Assembly: GCA_963580285.1 (NCBI GenBank)
Contig: CAUZLF010000753.1
Location: 62,001-126,000 of the forward strand
Length of the DNA: 64,000 nt
Source: Lucinisca nassula
Lineage: Eukaryota; Mollusca; Bivalvia; Lucinida; Lucinidae
Direction of reading: 5' to 3'
Program-made: the position numbers and the translations under genes
The notes under the pieces: generated by a model
Seen by the model: the letters and a program-made list of their open reading frames with translations, nothing else
Database searches by the model: none
What the model was told of the DNA's origin: nothing
In this document: positions 37,010 to 48,807 of the stretch, one piece after another
Position numbering within the stretch: the first letter of the stretch is position 1
How the letters are laid out: every line of letters begins with the position of its first letter

Positions 37010-37532
37010 TGGTTGGCATGGAAACCACAAATGGAAGTTTTGCTCAGGTACCCATACGCCAGGAGCAAACAATTACAATTTTTGACTCATCTTACTCCAA
37101 ATAAGATCCTTTTGAATAGCATGACTACAATGTTAATAGTTTATGCCTTGCATCTGTCTTTGGAAATAAAATAATCCAAATTTTCTTGATTTTTGACAAA
37201 ATTATGCTGTTCTCATGAATATTCATAAATATGCAAATGAGCAAATTAGCATATCAATATATCAATGTAACGGACAATGCTTCCTCTCCACTTTGGCACC
37301 AAGTTTGCTGATTTATCTTAAAAAATGAGTAAGATATGGCTGCATTTATTACTTTACCCACTATTATTCAGATATACAATGGGTTGCCATGGAAACGGTA
37401 AGATTATATATAGTGGGAATGAGTTTTTTCTTGAGGAAAATTTTTTCTCAAACAATAAGCCCCAAGGAACATTTTGATACCCATGAAAAAAACTTTCTGG
37501 GGGGATGCATGGGGACCCCTACTGGCCGCCGG
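37010..37532. repeat. Right terminal inverted repeat
   Basis: Inverted copy of 34585-35049, with a ~60-bp extra segment around 37175-37235 ('gaatattcataaatatgcaaat'). Confidence 0.85.
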
Positions 37533-37775
37533 TCAGAAAATCTATAACTGTGGGAAGTCAGAAGTTAGAAGTTTGAAGTCGGAAGTTAAAGTCGGATTTA
37601 AGTAATTGAAGGCGGACGGAAGTCAGGAATGGTAAGTCCTGAAACTATAAGTCTGAACTATTGAAAATGGAAGACAAATGTGCGTAAGTTGGAACTAAGG
37701 ACTCTATAAGGGCAATGTAGGGTGTTTGAAGTCAGTCCAGGGAGCAAGCACTTAATACATTGAACATAATAATTT

Positions 37776-37924
37776 CTAATTTTCAAGACACTTTAATAGT
37801 GAAAACATAATATCGGTACTAGTATTGAATACATTATCGGATAAGGAACATTTCCCATTAGTTTTTAAGCGCTTTGGTTGCCAATCGACTCTTAAGCATA
37901 ATTCTGGAACATATTCTTGGCAGC
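37776..37924 (-). CDS. Candidate 3' exon, unknown gene
   Basis: On the minus strand a pyrimidine-containing 'gttttcag' precedes an open segment of 48 codons ending in TAG at 37776. Its translation contains 'CQEYVPELCLRVDW'. It is about 360 bases downstream of the better candidate exon 38287-38402, but phases do not join directly (that exon ends in phase 0, this frame needs one extra base), so an intermediate exon or a different acceptor would be needed. It may be a chance ORF. Confidence 0.2.
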
Positions 37925-38286
37925 CTGAAAACGTTAACTTTAACGTTATGATCACAAACTCACTCAACACTTTTTTCCCACTAACTTGAATAAAGTGAAG
38001 ATTATTTTAATATTGCTTGTCTCAAGCACCATAATATCTCGTTTCGCCAACACGAAGTCATAGATCTGAATGGCAGAAATCAGCCATGGGTCTATTTAGG
38101 AGACCAAAAACTGGATGCCTATTTTCACTCAAGGGTCTAATTGTTCAATTTTCATAACTTTATACCTAATCATTGATGAAAGCCATTTATAATGGGACGG
38201 TTAAAAAATTCCATCACTGCCAAAGATGCGATTCCATATAGTCATAGAAATTTAAGTTTATAAAAAATTGTCAAAAGGTTACTTAC

Positions 38287-38402
38287 ACAAATGTGTACAT
38301 CATCAGTCCAGTCAATTGGATTGGAATGAACAGTGACACTTGTGAAGTACCAACTAGTGACTCTCTCCACTCTGCAGTTTACATCTTCATCCAAACGATA
38401 CT
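38287..38402 (-). CDS. Candidate internal exon of an unrecognised gene
   Basis: On the minus strand a pyrimidine tract ending 'ttttttctag' is followed by a 116-base segment open in only one frame and ending at a perfect donor, TGT|GTAAGT (donor at 38281-38286). The 38-residue translation starts YRLDEDVNCRVERVTSWYF and contains 'VHSNPIDWTDD'; it is balanced in composition and does not resemble the surrounding repeats. I do not recognise the family. The other two frames are closed within a few codons. Splice signals plus a single open frame support a real exon, and the rest of the gene is not visible with certainty. Confidence 0.45.
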
Positions 38403-38814
38403 CTAGAAAAAAAATATTGAAATTAATTTAAGGACAAACCTTTCTTAAATGAAACAATGATTATTTTACTCAAGTGTCAACTTCTAGTGTAACTCTTTTT
38501 ATCACTGAACATGAATATATTTATCCTATGACGGTCAGTGCATAAACACCTTAATTATCATTTTATAACAAAAACAAGGCACATGTGTTGCCAGCGACAC
38601 ATAAGTCCCCTACCGTTTTGGATGCACAGAAATATCCAAGTCACAGCGAAACAAACCAAGCATCAAAATCAGCAAATTTTCGCCGTTTTATACAGCAAGT
38701 TTCATCAAGTTAGCTTGAACAGTTTTTCAGTTTCCTCTGGATCCGGTTTTCCGCTATACTTTTTCCGTAACCAAAGAAACCGAAATTTTCGAAAAAAAAA
38801 AAAAGAACGCGATT

Positions 38815-38921
38815 AATCAGCACATTGTCATCTTTTCACATACCAAGTTTCATCAAGTTAGCTTATTGCTTGAACAGTTTTTAGCTCACCTGAGCCAAAG
38901 GCCAAAGGCTCAGGGTGACCT
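38815..38921. repeat. Dispersed repeat fragment (caccaagtttcatcaa family)
   Basis: The block 'cataccaagtttcatcaa..gcttgaacagtttt' is shared with 41565-41765. It is followed by 'gctcacctgagccaaagg', which continues after the inserted transposon at 40343. Confidence 0.6.
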
Positions 38922-40342
38922 AAAGGCCCGCTCACACCAGGCGAACGTTGTTGGAGAGTTCCTTTGAGGGGTGAAAAAAATCAAATATTGCGAGCGGTGA
39001 GGATTGGGCAATTTTCCGCTCCGGCAAAGTTCACCACCGCTCCAACAACGCCCGGTAAAAGTTTGACACGTTGAACGCTGGACCACCGCTGCTTCGAAAG
39101 ATTTGCCTGGGCGGTTATCGTTGGTGGAGCGATTGTAAGCGTTTTACGAGCGAACACCGGATTGCTGGAACGATGTTGGGCGTTGAAGAAGCGATCTATT
39201 GCGGCGATGAACTTTGGTTTGGCATTTGTATGGCGGTGTCGGAGCGGAGCAGTATTTGGCTATAAAGGCATTGCGAGTTTGACTTCGGTGCTGAACGGTT
39301 GGTATTTTTGCAGAGCAGAGACCATTCAGGACACACCAGAAATCACAGCGCTTACATCCATTTGTGATTATCTTAATCAGCAACGGCCCTTGTCTGAGCT
39401 GTGGTAGCAATGAATGTGACAGTGTTAGCTGTGGCTGTGATTTCCTGTGTGTCCTGAATGGTCTCTGCATAAATGTAACAAACGGAATAATGAAAACAAA
39501 TGTTGAAGTAAAATACAATCAGTATTTTAACAGTTGTTAAATATATATTTCTAGAAAAAAACAGTGCACCAAATATATTTACCACACTCCATTGGTTCAG
39601 TCTTCTGCTCAGATATTACATGTACATGCATCTTTTTAGAGGCCGGTTCCGCACCGTAGTCAAACGCGGTATAAAGCTAAATCAACGTTAAAACCCCGCC
39701 AAGCCATTCGGAACACCTTGGTGATGAATGCTTCACCACTCTCGGATGTATCAACGAAGCCACCATTTGAACTTCTTAGTGTCACATGATAAAAACATGG
39801 CGGCCCCCATAAACAGTGATTTGAAGAAAAGTTTAAATCATTATGTATCCTCGTTTGTAACACGCCAACTTCTATAGATATGTCCACTAAAGATATTCTA
39901 ATCCATGACTTCAAACAGGGTACATCCCAAACTAAAATGCTGGCTTACCCCAGGAACTATTTTCTTGCGTATTCTACTTCCGCCTAACAAAATTCTTGAA
40001 TTTCGTGCATATCCCTAAACCAGATACATCCGAGGGTTGATGTAGGATTACAGAATTACCCGATTAGTTTCCGATTGCCCGCCGAGCCAACGCACGCATA
40101 CGCGGAACATCGTTCTATCAACGCTCCCGTCGTCGCTAAACCAACACTCGCTACCAGCTGGCTACCGTTATAACAACGCTGAAGCAACGCCGACTTCAGC
40201 GGTGCACAGTTATGGCAACGCCCGGGTTTGAGATATTTTTTCTTATTGTGTGCGTGGTGACGAGCGTTGTGTATATTCAGACTCATCTCCCTACCGTTGA
40301 GACAACGCTTCATAAACGTTCCCCTGGTGTGAGCGGGCCTTT
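38922..40342. mobile_element. 1.42-kb short-TIR DNA transposon, non-autonomous
   Basis: The ends are a 20-bp perfect inverted repeat aaaggcccgctcacaccagg (38922-38941 and 40323-40342), extending to about 28 bp with one mismatch. It splits a dispersed repeat that runs '..ctcagggtgacct' to 'gtgtgaccgatccgtcg'. The interior contains shorter inverted repeats but no transposase-like protein, and its ORFs do not resemble DDE enzymes. The TIR style suggests a Harbinger or related superfamily, but no target duplication could be fixed. Confidence 0.75.
39315..39468. repeat. Inner inverted repeat of the short-TIR element
   Basis: 'gcagagaccattcaggacac' (from 39315) is complementary to the segment ending at 39468, giving ~35-bp arms with one mismatch (39315-39349 and 39434-39468) and an 84-base loop. 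It could be a nested small palindromic element. Confidence 0.75.
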
Positions 40343-40389
40343 GTGTGACCGATCCGTCGTCCGTTGTACGTCGTGCGTCGAATGTCACA

Positions 40390-41445
40390 AATTTATGAAA
40401 AGATCTTCTTGAAAACCACTGGTTAACTTCAAACTTCACAGGATTGTTCCTTCGGTGGTCCTTTACCAAACTTGTCCAAATTATTAAAATCCATACCCTA
40501 CACTGGTTGCCATGGCAACCGAAATGAAAATCTTAAAAAATCTTCTCCTCAGAAACTATGGTCTATTGGAGACCCTCTACCAAAATTGAAAAACCCTGTC
40601 GGTTCGTTAAAAACATGGCCACAAGGGGGCGGGGCTTCTTTTCCCGTTAATTATGACAATATAGTTACTTTGAAAACAACTTCTTCTTGAAAACCTCTGG
40701 GCTGATTAACTTCAAAATTCACAGGAATATTCTTTGGGTGATCATCTTTCAAAATTGCCCAAAAGTTGAAATCCATACCCAAATGGTTGCCATGGCAACC
40801 GAAAGGTAAATCTTTAAAAATCTTCAACTCAGAAACTATTAAGACGGATTTTAAAATATTTTGTAGAAATGGTCTTTATGTGACACTCACCAAAATTACC
40901 AAAGCCGTGTCATTTCGTTAAAAAACATGGCTGCCAGGGGGCGTGGCTTATTTTCCCTTTATGCCACTATAGTACTTTTTAAAAATCTTCTTCTTGAAAA
41001 CCACTTGGCACATTTACTTTAAATTTCACAGGTATGTTTCATGGGTGTAATTTCTTCTAAAATTGCCCAAACAATTGAAATCCATACCCGACTAGCCTTA
41101 CCCGACTCTGGTTTCCATGGCAACCGAAAGGGAAATCTTTGAAAAACTTATCCTCAGAAACTTTAAACCTAGTCTTAAAAATATTTTGTAGAATTTGTCT
41201 AAAGGTGACCCTTTACCAAAATAACCCAAGCCGTGGCATTTCGTTAAAAAAAAACGTTATTTCCCTATACGGCAATATAGTAGCTTTGAAAAATCTTCAT
41301 CTTGATAACCACTCGGCACACTTATTTCAATTTTACAGGCATGTTCCTTGAAAAGACCTTTTTTTTCCAAAATTGCCCATAGAATTGAAATCCATACCAA
41401 ACTTCGGTAACCATGGCAGCCATGATGTGAGCGATTCAGGGCTAT
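40390..41445. repeat. ~300-bp tandem repeat, 4 copies
   Basis: 'ttgaaatccatacc' or a variant recurs near 40485, 40767, 41078 and 41384. Each unit also has 'ggttgccatggcaaccgaaa', a CCATGG-centred palindrome, and 'cctcagaaactat'. ORFs in this region follow the repeat. Confidence 0.8.
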
Positions 41446-41549
41446 CATGGCCTTTTTGTTTAATTATCTGGATCAACATTTCGGCCTTAGTAACATATCT
41501 ATGTCAGTAACCATATATTGTTTTGGTAAATAAAGGATTTGCATAATCA

Positions 41550-41880
41550 GCACAATGTCACCTTTTCACGCACCAAGTTTCACCAATTTAGCTTGGACAG
41601 TTTGTGAGTAATCTCTGGATCGAGATTTCATTTGCTAGTATAGCATCAAAACTATTTCCGTTACCATAGCAACCACAATTTTCGTAAAGAAAACCTGCAT
41701 AATCAGAAAGTTATCCCCTATTCACATACCAAGTTTCATCAAGCTAGCTTGAACAGTTTTTAGGTTATCTTTGGATCAATATTTCAGCGGAGTGACAGAC
41801 AGGCCGACAGACAGGCAAACAGACAGACAAACAGACGGACGGACAGACTAAGGACAAACATATAGTCCCCTAGTGTAAAC
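41550..41880. repeat. Dispersed repeat with (CAGA/GGAC)n end
   Basis: Two copies of 'caccaagtttcaccaa' type sequence are followed by a 'gacagacaggc..gacggacgg' tract and a poly-G run at about 41887-41899. It is the same family as 38815-38890. Confidence 0.6.
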
Positions 41881-42114
41881 ATCGGTAGGGGGGGGGGGGC
41901 TAAAAATATTTAGTCTGTAGACATTCAGCAACTAACATGGTGGACGGGGGTTGCTTAAAGCGAGTCTTTCCGGCAAGTTTACAAGACAGTGGTCATTCTT
42001 TTAAATTATAGATCTAGCTATATCAGATATGCAATGCACTGGAATTTTTCTACATTGTCGAGAACAACAGTCAGGCCTTTAATTTAGACGCTGAAATAGT
42101 AAATAAAAACTTAC

Positions 42115-42330
42115 CTAGCAAGTGAGCTGCTTCCAGGATGAGTCCTGTCGGTTGTCTTTCTTTTTATTGAATGCCAAGCCTGACGAAATCCGGTAATATT
42201 TGTTCCCGTGCACTTCAAGCAAATTTGGCGCGCGCGCGTTCTTTCCGCGTGTAATTATTATGTCGTCACGCATATCGGATCGTGTTCTACGGAATAATGT
42301 AATTGCCATAATGTTATAATTCACATCATC
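42115..42330 (-). other. Candidate 5' exon with consensus splice donor
   Basis: On the minus strand a segment with a CpG-rich 'ggcgcgcgcgcgttc' box (plus-strand 42227-42241) leads to CTAG|GTAAGT (donor 42109-42114). The open frame of 69 codons ends with TAG exactly at the donor, so if this is an exon it is probably untranslated or read in another frame. Its orientation agrees with the candidate exons at 38.3 and 37.8 kb. Weak evidence. Confidence 0.25.
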
Positions 42331-42339
42331 ACTTCGATT

Positions 42340-43560
42340 TAATTGGGATTATTTTGCACATGGATGAAGTGGATATTGTTGATGAAAATGAAATAAGTCA
42401 TGGGTCCAAATAAACTCTAAAAAGCGACATTTTGTCATAAATCGCAAATCCGGTAATTTATTAGGCCTTCCCAAATAAACTGTTTCGGAATTGTGAAATT
42501 GTAGTCTATGTGAATAAGACAGTACCGTGTCGTGTTTCCAAGAACTTTTTATTTATGGGGTGACTAACTCGAACAAGCGATGTTGTTGTCCATTGTACAA
42601 TTTACGTTAAGACTTACGGAGCCAGATAAGGGGATGATAACATAGCATGACATGGTTTTTTCTGGCTCACTTACTCGACGGCATCGTAAAATTTAAGGTT
42701 AGCTTTATGCAGAAAAACATATTTTACACACTTGAAAAAATAGTTTTCGCGATCATTAAAAGTGTTTAAGGATTCATTTTTTCCAAAGAATTTTGTCTTT
42801 TATTTATTTGTAAAGATTGTCGAGTTCTCATAAAGGAAATTTGTGCAAAAAACAAGAGCTGTAACTGGGCCAGTACTATCCCTTAGTCTCCCCTTCTAAG
42901 GGTATAATTAAATCTTCTGAGATATTTATAAAAAGATCGAAACCGGTATATCTTTGATGTAAGCGTAAACTGAAGGAGTGATTTCATGTTAGGATTGGAC
43001 GGGGGCCGGTGTGACCGAACATCGGATATAGTAGGCTATTTCCGCGAGAATAGAATTAAATACCGAAAATAGGCTGCAATCTCTGGACCTTGTAATTTGC
43101 GCCTCTGTCCAGACAGTCTAGACCCTTAATTGCTCCTACAATACACAGAGATAATACACAGTGGCCGAATATCCCCCTGAAGGCATTAAGTTTGGGGGGG
43201 GGGGACTCGTAAAGAAGGGAGGAACTAGGCCTTTAACGTGCACAAATTCATCATTAATGTTCAGATTTTAATGAAATTTTCTACATTAGCGTGAAATTTA
43301 GATAAATACATAGTTCAGAAGAAATTTCAACTTGATATTATTAGATTTAAAAACTGCAGGCTATTTTCGTAAAGGAATTCTATTTTCGTATACGGATATT
43401 TTATAGACTGGGGCGTTTTCTGCGCACAAAGTCATCATTTGCGGTCAGATTTCAGACAAATTTGGCAAACAAGTGTGAATGATAAATACATACATAGCCC
43501 AGAAGAAATTTAAATTATAAACTTATAAATCGGAGAAACACAGGCTATTGACGTAGACTA
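42340..43560. other. No recognisable feature
   Basis: Mostly A+T-rich unique-looking sequence. A fragment 'caagagctgtaactgggcc' near 42850 resembles the start of the 32439 repeat. No gene seen. Confidence 0.5.
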
Positions 43561-43562
43561 CA

Positions 43563-46500
43563 CACCTGGATGTTTATTCTGGAAGTGCGTTCGAATACAC
43601 ATCTGAATACACACCTGGATGTTTATTCCAGATGTGCGTTCGAATACACGTCTGAATACACACCTGGATGTTTATTCCAGACGTGCGTTAGAATACACAT
43701 CTGAATACACACCTGGATGTTTATTCTGAATGTGCGTTCGAATACACATCTGAATACACACCTGGATGTTTATTCTGGATGTGCGTAAAAATACACGTCT
43801 AACTACACACCTGGATGTTTATTCTAGATGTGCTTTCGAATACACATCTGAATACACACCTGGATGTTCAATCTGGATGTGCGTTCGAATACACTTCTGA
43901 ATACACACCTGGATGTTTATTCAAGATGTGCGTTCGAATACACGTCTGAATACACACCTGGATGTTTATTCTAGATGTGCGTTCGAATACACATCTGAAT
44001 ACACACCTGGATGTTTATTATGGATGTGCGTTCGAATACACATCTGAATACACACCTGGATGTTTAATCTGGATGTGCGTTCGAATACACATCTGAATAC
44101 ACACCTGGATGTTTATTCTAGATGTGCGTTCGAATACACATCTGAATACACACCTGGATGTTAATTCTGGATGTGCGTTCGAATACACATCTGAAAACAC
44201 ACCTGGATGTTTATTCAAGATGTGCGTTCGAATACACGTCTGAATACACACCTTGATGTTCATTCTCGATGTGCGTTCGAAAACACATATGAATACACAC
44301 CTGGATGTTTATTCTGGATGTGCGTTCGAATACACATCTGAATACACAACTGACTGTTTATTCTGGATGTGCGTTCGAATACACATCTGAATACACACCT
44401 GGATGTTTAATCTGGATGTGCGTTCGAATACACATCTGAATACACACCTGGATGTTCATTCTGGATGTGCGTTCGAATACACATCTGAATACACACCAGG
44501 ATGTTTATTCTAGATGTGCGTTCGAATACACATCTGAATACACACCTGGATGTTCATTCTCGGTGTGCGTTCGAATACACATCTGAATACACACCTGGAT
44601 GTTTATTCAAGATGTGCGTTCGAATACACGTCTGAATACACACCTGGATGTTCATTCTCGATGTGCGTTCGAATACACATATGAATACACACCTGGATGT
44701 TTATTCTGGATGTGCGTTCGAATACACATCTGAATACACACCTGGATGTATATTCTAGATGTGCGTTCGAATACACATCTGAATACACACCTGGATGTTA
44801 ATTTTGGATGTGCGTTCGAATACACATCTGAATACACACCTGGATGTTTATTCTAGATGTGCGTTCGAATACACATCTGAATACACACCTGGATGTTAAT
44901 TCTGGATGTGCGTTCGAATACACATCTGAATACACACCTGGATGTTTATTCAAGATGTGCGTTCGAATACACGTCTGAATACACACCTGGATGTTCATTC
45001 TCGATGTGCGTTCGAATACACATCTGAATACACACCTGGATGTTTATTCTGGATGTGCGTTCGAATACACATCTGAATACACACCTGGATGTTTAATCTG
45101 GATGTGCGTTCGAATACACATCTGAATACACACCTGGATGTTCATTCTGGATGTGCGTTCGAATACACATCTGAATACACACCTGGATGTTTATTCTAGA
45201 TGTGCGTTCGAATACACATCTGAATACACACCTGGATGTTAATTCTGGATGTGCGTTCGAATACACATCTGAATACACACCTGGATGTTTATTCAAGATG
45301 TGCGTTCGAATACACGTCTGAATACACACCTGGATGTTCATTCTCGATGTGCGTTCGAATACACATCTGAATACACACCTGGATGTTTATTCTGGATGTG
45401 CGTTCGAATACACGTCTGAATACACACCTGGATGTTTATTCTGGATGTGCCTTCGAATACACATCTGAATACACACCTGAATGTTTATTCAAGATGTGCG
45501 TTCGAATACACGTCTGAATACACACCTGGATGTTCATTCTCGATGTGCGTTCGAATACACGTCTGAATACACACCTGGATGTTTATTCTGGATGTGCGTT
45601 CGAATACACATCTGAATACACACCTGGATGTTTATTCTAGATGTGTGTGCGAATACACATCTGAATACACACCTGGATGTTTATTCTGGATGTGCGTTCG
45701 AATACACGTCTGAATACACACCTGGATGTTTATTCTGGATGTGCGTTCGAATACACATCTGAATACACACCTGGATGTTTATTCAAGATGTGCGTTCGAA
45801 TACACGTCTGAATACACACCTGGATGTTCATTCTCGATGTGCGTTCGAATACACATCTGAATACACACCTGGATGTTTATTCTGGATGTGCGTTCGAATA
45901 CACGTCTGAATACACACTGAATACACACCTGGATGTTTATTCAAGATGTGCGTTCGAATACACGTCTGAATACACACCTGGATGTTTAATCTAGATGTGT
46001 GTGCGAATACACATCTGAATACACACCTGGATGTTTATTCTGGATGTGCGTTCGAATACACGTCTGAATACACACCTGGATGTTTATTCTGGATGTGCGT
46101 TCGAATACACATCTGAATACACACCTGGATGTTTATTCAAGATGTGCGTTCGAATACACGCCTGAATACACACCTGGATGTTTAATCTGGATGTGCGTTC
46201 GAATACACATCTGAATACACACCTGGATGTTTATTCTGGATGTGCGTTCGAATACACGTCTGAATACACACCTGGATGTTTATTCTGGATGTGCCTTCGA
46301 ATACACATCTGAATACACACCTGGATGTTTATTCTGGATGTGCCTTCGAATACACATCTGAATACACACCTGGATGTTTATTCAAGATGTGCGTTCGAAT
46401 ACACGTCTGAATACACACCTGGATGTTTATTCAAGATGTGCGTTCGAATACACGTCTGAATACACACCTGGATGTTTATTCTAGATGTGTGTGCGAATAC

Positions 46501-48291
46501 ACATCTGAATACACACCTGGATGTTTATTCTTGATGTGCGTTCGAATACACGTCTGAATACACACCTGGATGTTTATTCTGGATGTGCGTTCGAATACAC
46601 ATCTGAATACACACCTGGATGTTTATTCAAGATGTGCGTTCGAATACACGTCTGAATACACACCTGGATGTTTAATCTGGATGTGCGTTCGAATACACAT
46701 CTGAATACACACCTGGATGTTTATTCTGGATGTGCGTTCGAATACACGTCTGAATACACACCTGGATGTTTATTCTGGATGTGCCTTCGAATACACATCT
46801 GAATACACACCTGGATGTTTATTCAAGATGTGCGTTCGAATACACGTCTGAATACACACATGGATGTTCATTCTCGATGTGCGTTCGAATACATGTCTGA
46901 ATACACACCTGGATGTTCATTCTCCATGTGCGTTCGAATACACATCTGAATACACACCTGGATGTTTATTCTGGATGTGCGTTCGAATACACATCTGAAT
47001 ACACACCTGGATGTTTATTCTGGATGTGCGTTCGAATACACGTCTGAATACACACTGAATACACACCTGGATGTTTATTCAAGATGTGCGTTCGAATACA
47101 CGTCTGAATACACACCTGGATGTTTATTCTAGATGTGCGTGCGAATACACGTCTGAATACACACCTGGATGTTTATTCTGGATGTGCGTTCGAATACACA
47201 TCTGAATACACACCTGGATGTTTATTCAAGATGTGCGTTCGAATACACGTCTGAATACACACCTGGATGTTTAATCTGGATGTGCGTTCGAATACACATC
47301 TGAATACACACCTGGATGTTTATTCTGGATGTGCGTTCGAATACACGTCTGAATACACACTGAATACACACCTGGATGTTTATTCAAGATGTGCGTTCGA
47401 ATACACGTCTGAATACACACCTGGATGTTTATTCTAGATGTGTGTGCGAATACACATCTGAATACACACCTGGATGTTTATTCTGGATGTGCGTTCGAAT
47501 ACACGTCTGAATACACACCTGGATGTTTATTCTGGATGTGCGTTCGAATACACGTCTGAATACACACCTGGATGTTTATTCTAGATGTGCCTTCGAATAC
47601 ACATCTGAATACACACCTGGATGTTTACTCTAGATGTGTGTTCGAATACACATCTGAATACACACCTGGATGTTAATTCTGGATGTGCGTTCGAATACAC
47701 GTCTGAATACACACCTGGATGTTTATTCTGGATGTGCGTTCGAATACACATCTGAATACACATCTGGATGTTTATTCTAGATGTGTGTTCGAATACACGT
47801 CTGAATACACACCTGGATGTTTATTCTGGATGTGCCTTCGGATACACATCTGAATACACACCTGGATGTATATTCTAGATGTGTGTTCGAATACACATCT
47901 GAATACACACCTGGATGTTTATTCTGGATGTGCGTTCGAATACACATCTGAATACACACCTGGATGTTTATTCTGGATGTGCGTTCGAATACACATCTGA
48001 ATACACACCTGGATGTTTATTCTAGATGTGCGTTCGAATACACGTCTGAATACACACCTGGATGTTTATTCTGGATGTGTGTTCGAATACACGTCTGAAT
48101 ACACACCTGGATGTTTATTCTGGATGTGCGTTCGAATACACATCTGAATACACACCTGGATGTTTATTCTAGATGTGTGTTCGAATACACATCTGAATAC
48201 ACACCTGGATGTTTAATCTGGATGTGCGTTCGAATACACATCTGAATACACACCTGGATGTTTATTCTAGATGTGTGTTCGAATACACATC
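43563..48291. repeat. 49-bp minisatellite, about 97 copies
   Basis: The unit has two halves, 'gaatacacatctgaatacac' and 'acctggatgtttattctgga', followed by 'tgtgcgttc'. Unit variants (acatctg/acgtctg, ttattctgg/ttattcaag/ttcattctc/ttattctag) recur in multi-unit blocks, so higher-order structure exists. Occasional extra 11-bp 'tgaatacacac' slips occur near 45913, 47050 and 47352. Since 49 = 3x16+1, minus-strand ORFs cycle through all three frames with a 49-residue period and are not genes. Confidence 0.97.
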
Positions 48292-48360
48292 TGAATATCC
48301 AACTAACAACCAACAGCCAACTTCACGGACCTAGTTTAGTTTAACCATATTCTATTGCAT

Positions 48361-48452
48361 ATAATAGCAAGCAATGGGGTTGGGCCACATGTTCTCACAA
48401 CATTAGTTACGGCCCTTCCCCTACAATTATACACACAAATCATTTATGCACA
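48361..48452 (-). mobile_element. Retroelement 3'-tail fragment
   Basis: Read on the minus strand this matches the core of the 18424-18635 insertion ('gtaggggaagggccgtaact', 'gtggcccaaccccattgctt'), including the position near the 3' end. It is followed by an A+T-rich (AAAT)n tract at 48480-48570. Confidence 0.6.
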
Positions 48453-48579
48453 TGGTAATGGCTAAATATAATTAAGCATGTTGAAATAAATAAATGAATA
48501 AAATGAATTAAAATGAAATAAATAAATAATTAATTAAATAAATAAATAATTAGTTAAATAGATAAATAAATGACCATGT

Positions 48580-48805
48580 CGGGAAACTCTGTAAGTCAAA
48601 GCAGCAATCTAAGCCTGCCAAGGCAAAGTGGTGTGAGTCGGACCGTCCATGCTTATGAACCCTATAGGTTTCATTGGGCGACAGGGCTTGAGATGTCATT
48701 TCATCTCAATGTCGGGTAAAAGTCCCATAAAATTGGAAGCAACGTCTCCAAAATGACCTTTACAGTGGTGACGGCGACGTTAAACCTCAAATTAAACAAA
48801 CAAAA
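48580..48805 (+). mobile_element. SINE family C fragment
   Basis: Contains 'gtgtgagtcggaccgtcca', 'tgagatgtcatttcatctca' and 'gcgacgttaaacctcaaatt' and ends in an 'aaacaaacaaa' tail. The same blocks occur in inverted orientation at 57225-57490 and, split by another insertion, at 50995-51660. Confidence 0.65.
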
Positions 48806-48807
48806 GC

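Larger units (their letters stand above)
34585..37532. mobile_element. ~2.95-kb element with ~0.5-kb terminal inverted repeats
   Basis: The left end 34585-35049 is repeated in inverted orientation at 37010-37532, beginning 'ccggcggccagtaggggt'. The right arm is longer by about 60 bp. Identity is high across conserved blocks such as 'tcaaaatgttcc' and 'gctcctggcgtatgggtacc'. The interior has a 42-bp minisatellite and A+T-rich sequence with no transposase-like ORF, so it is a non-autonomous foldback or long-TIR transposon. I could not identify a target-site duplication. Confidence 0.85.

Noticed and set aside
40056..40469. 137-codon minus-strand ORF as a transposase
   Set aside because: It crosses the boundary of the short-TIR element and has no DDE or zinc-finger pattern.
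44018..47959. Repetitive minus-strand ORFs rich in Cys, Ile and His in the 49-bp minisatellite
   Set aside because: They are the translation of a tandem repeat that happens to lack stops; open frames end wherever a variant unit carries a stop, with no conserved start or end.
43563..48291. CRISPR-like array
   Set aside because: The repeats are contiguous with no unique spacers, in a eukaryotic context.
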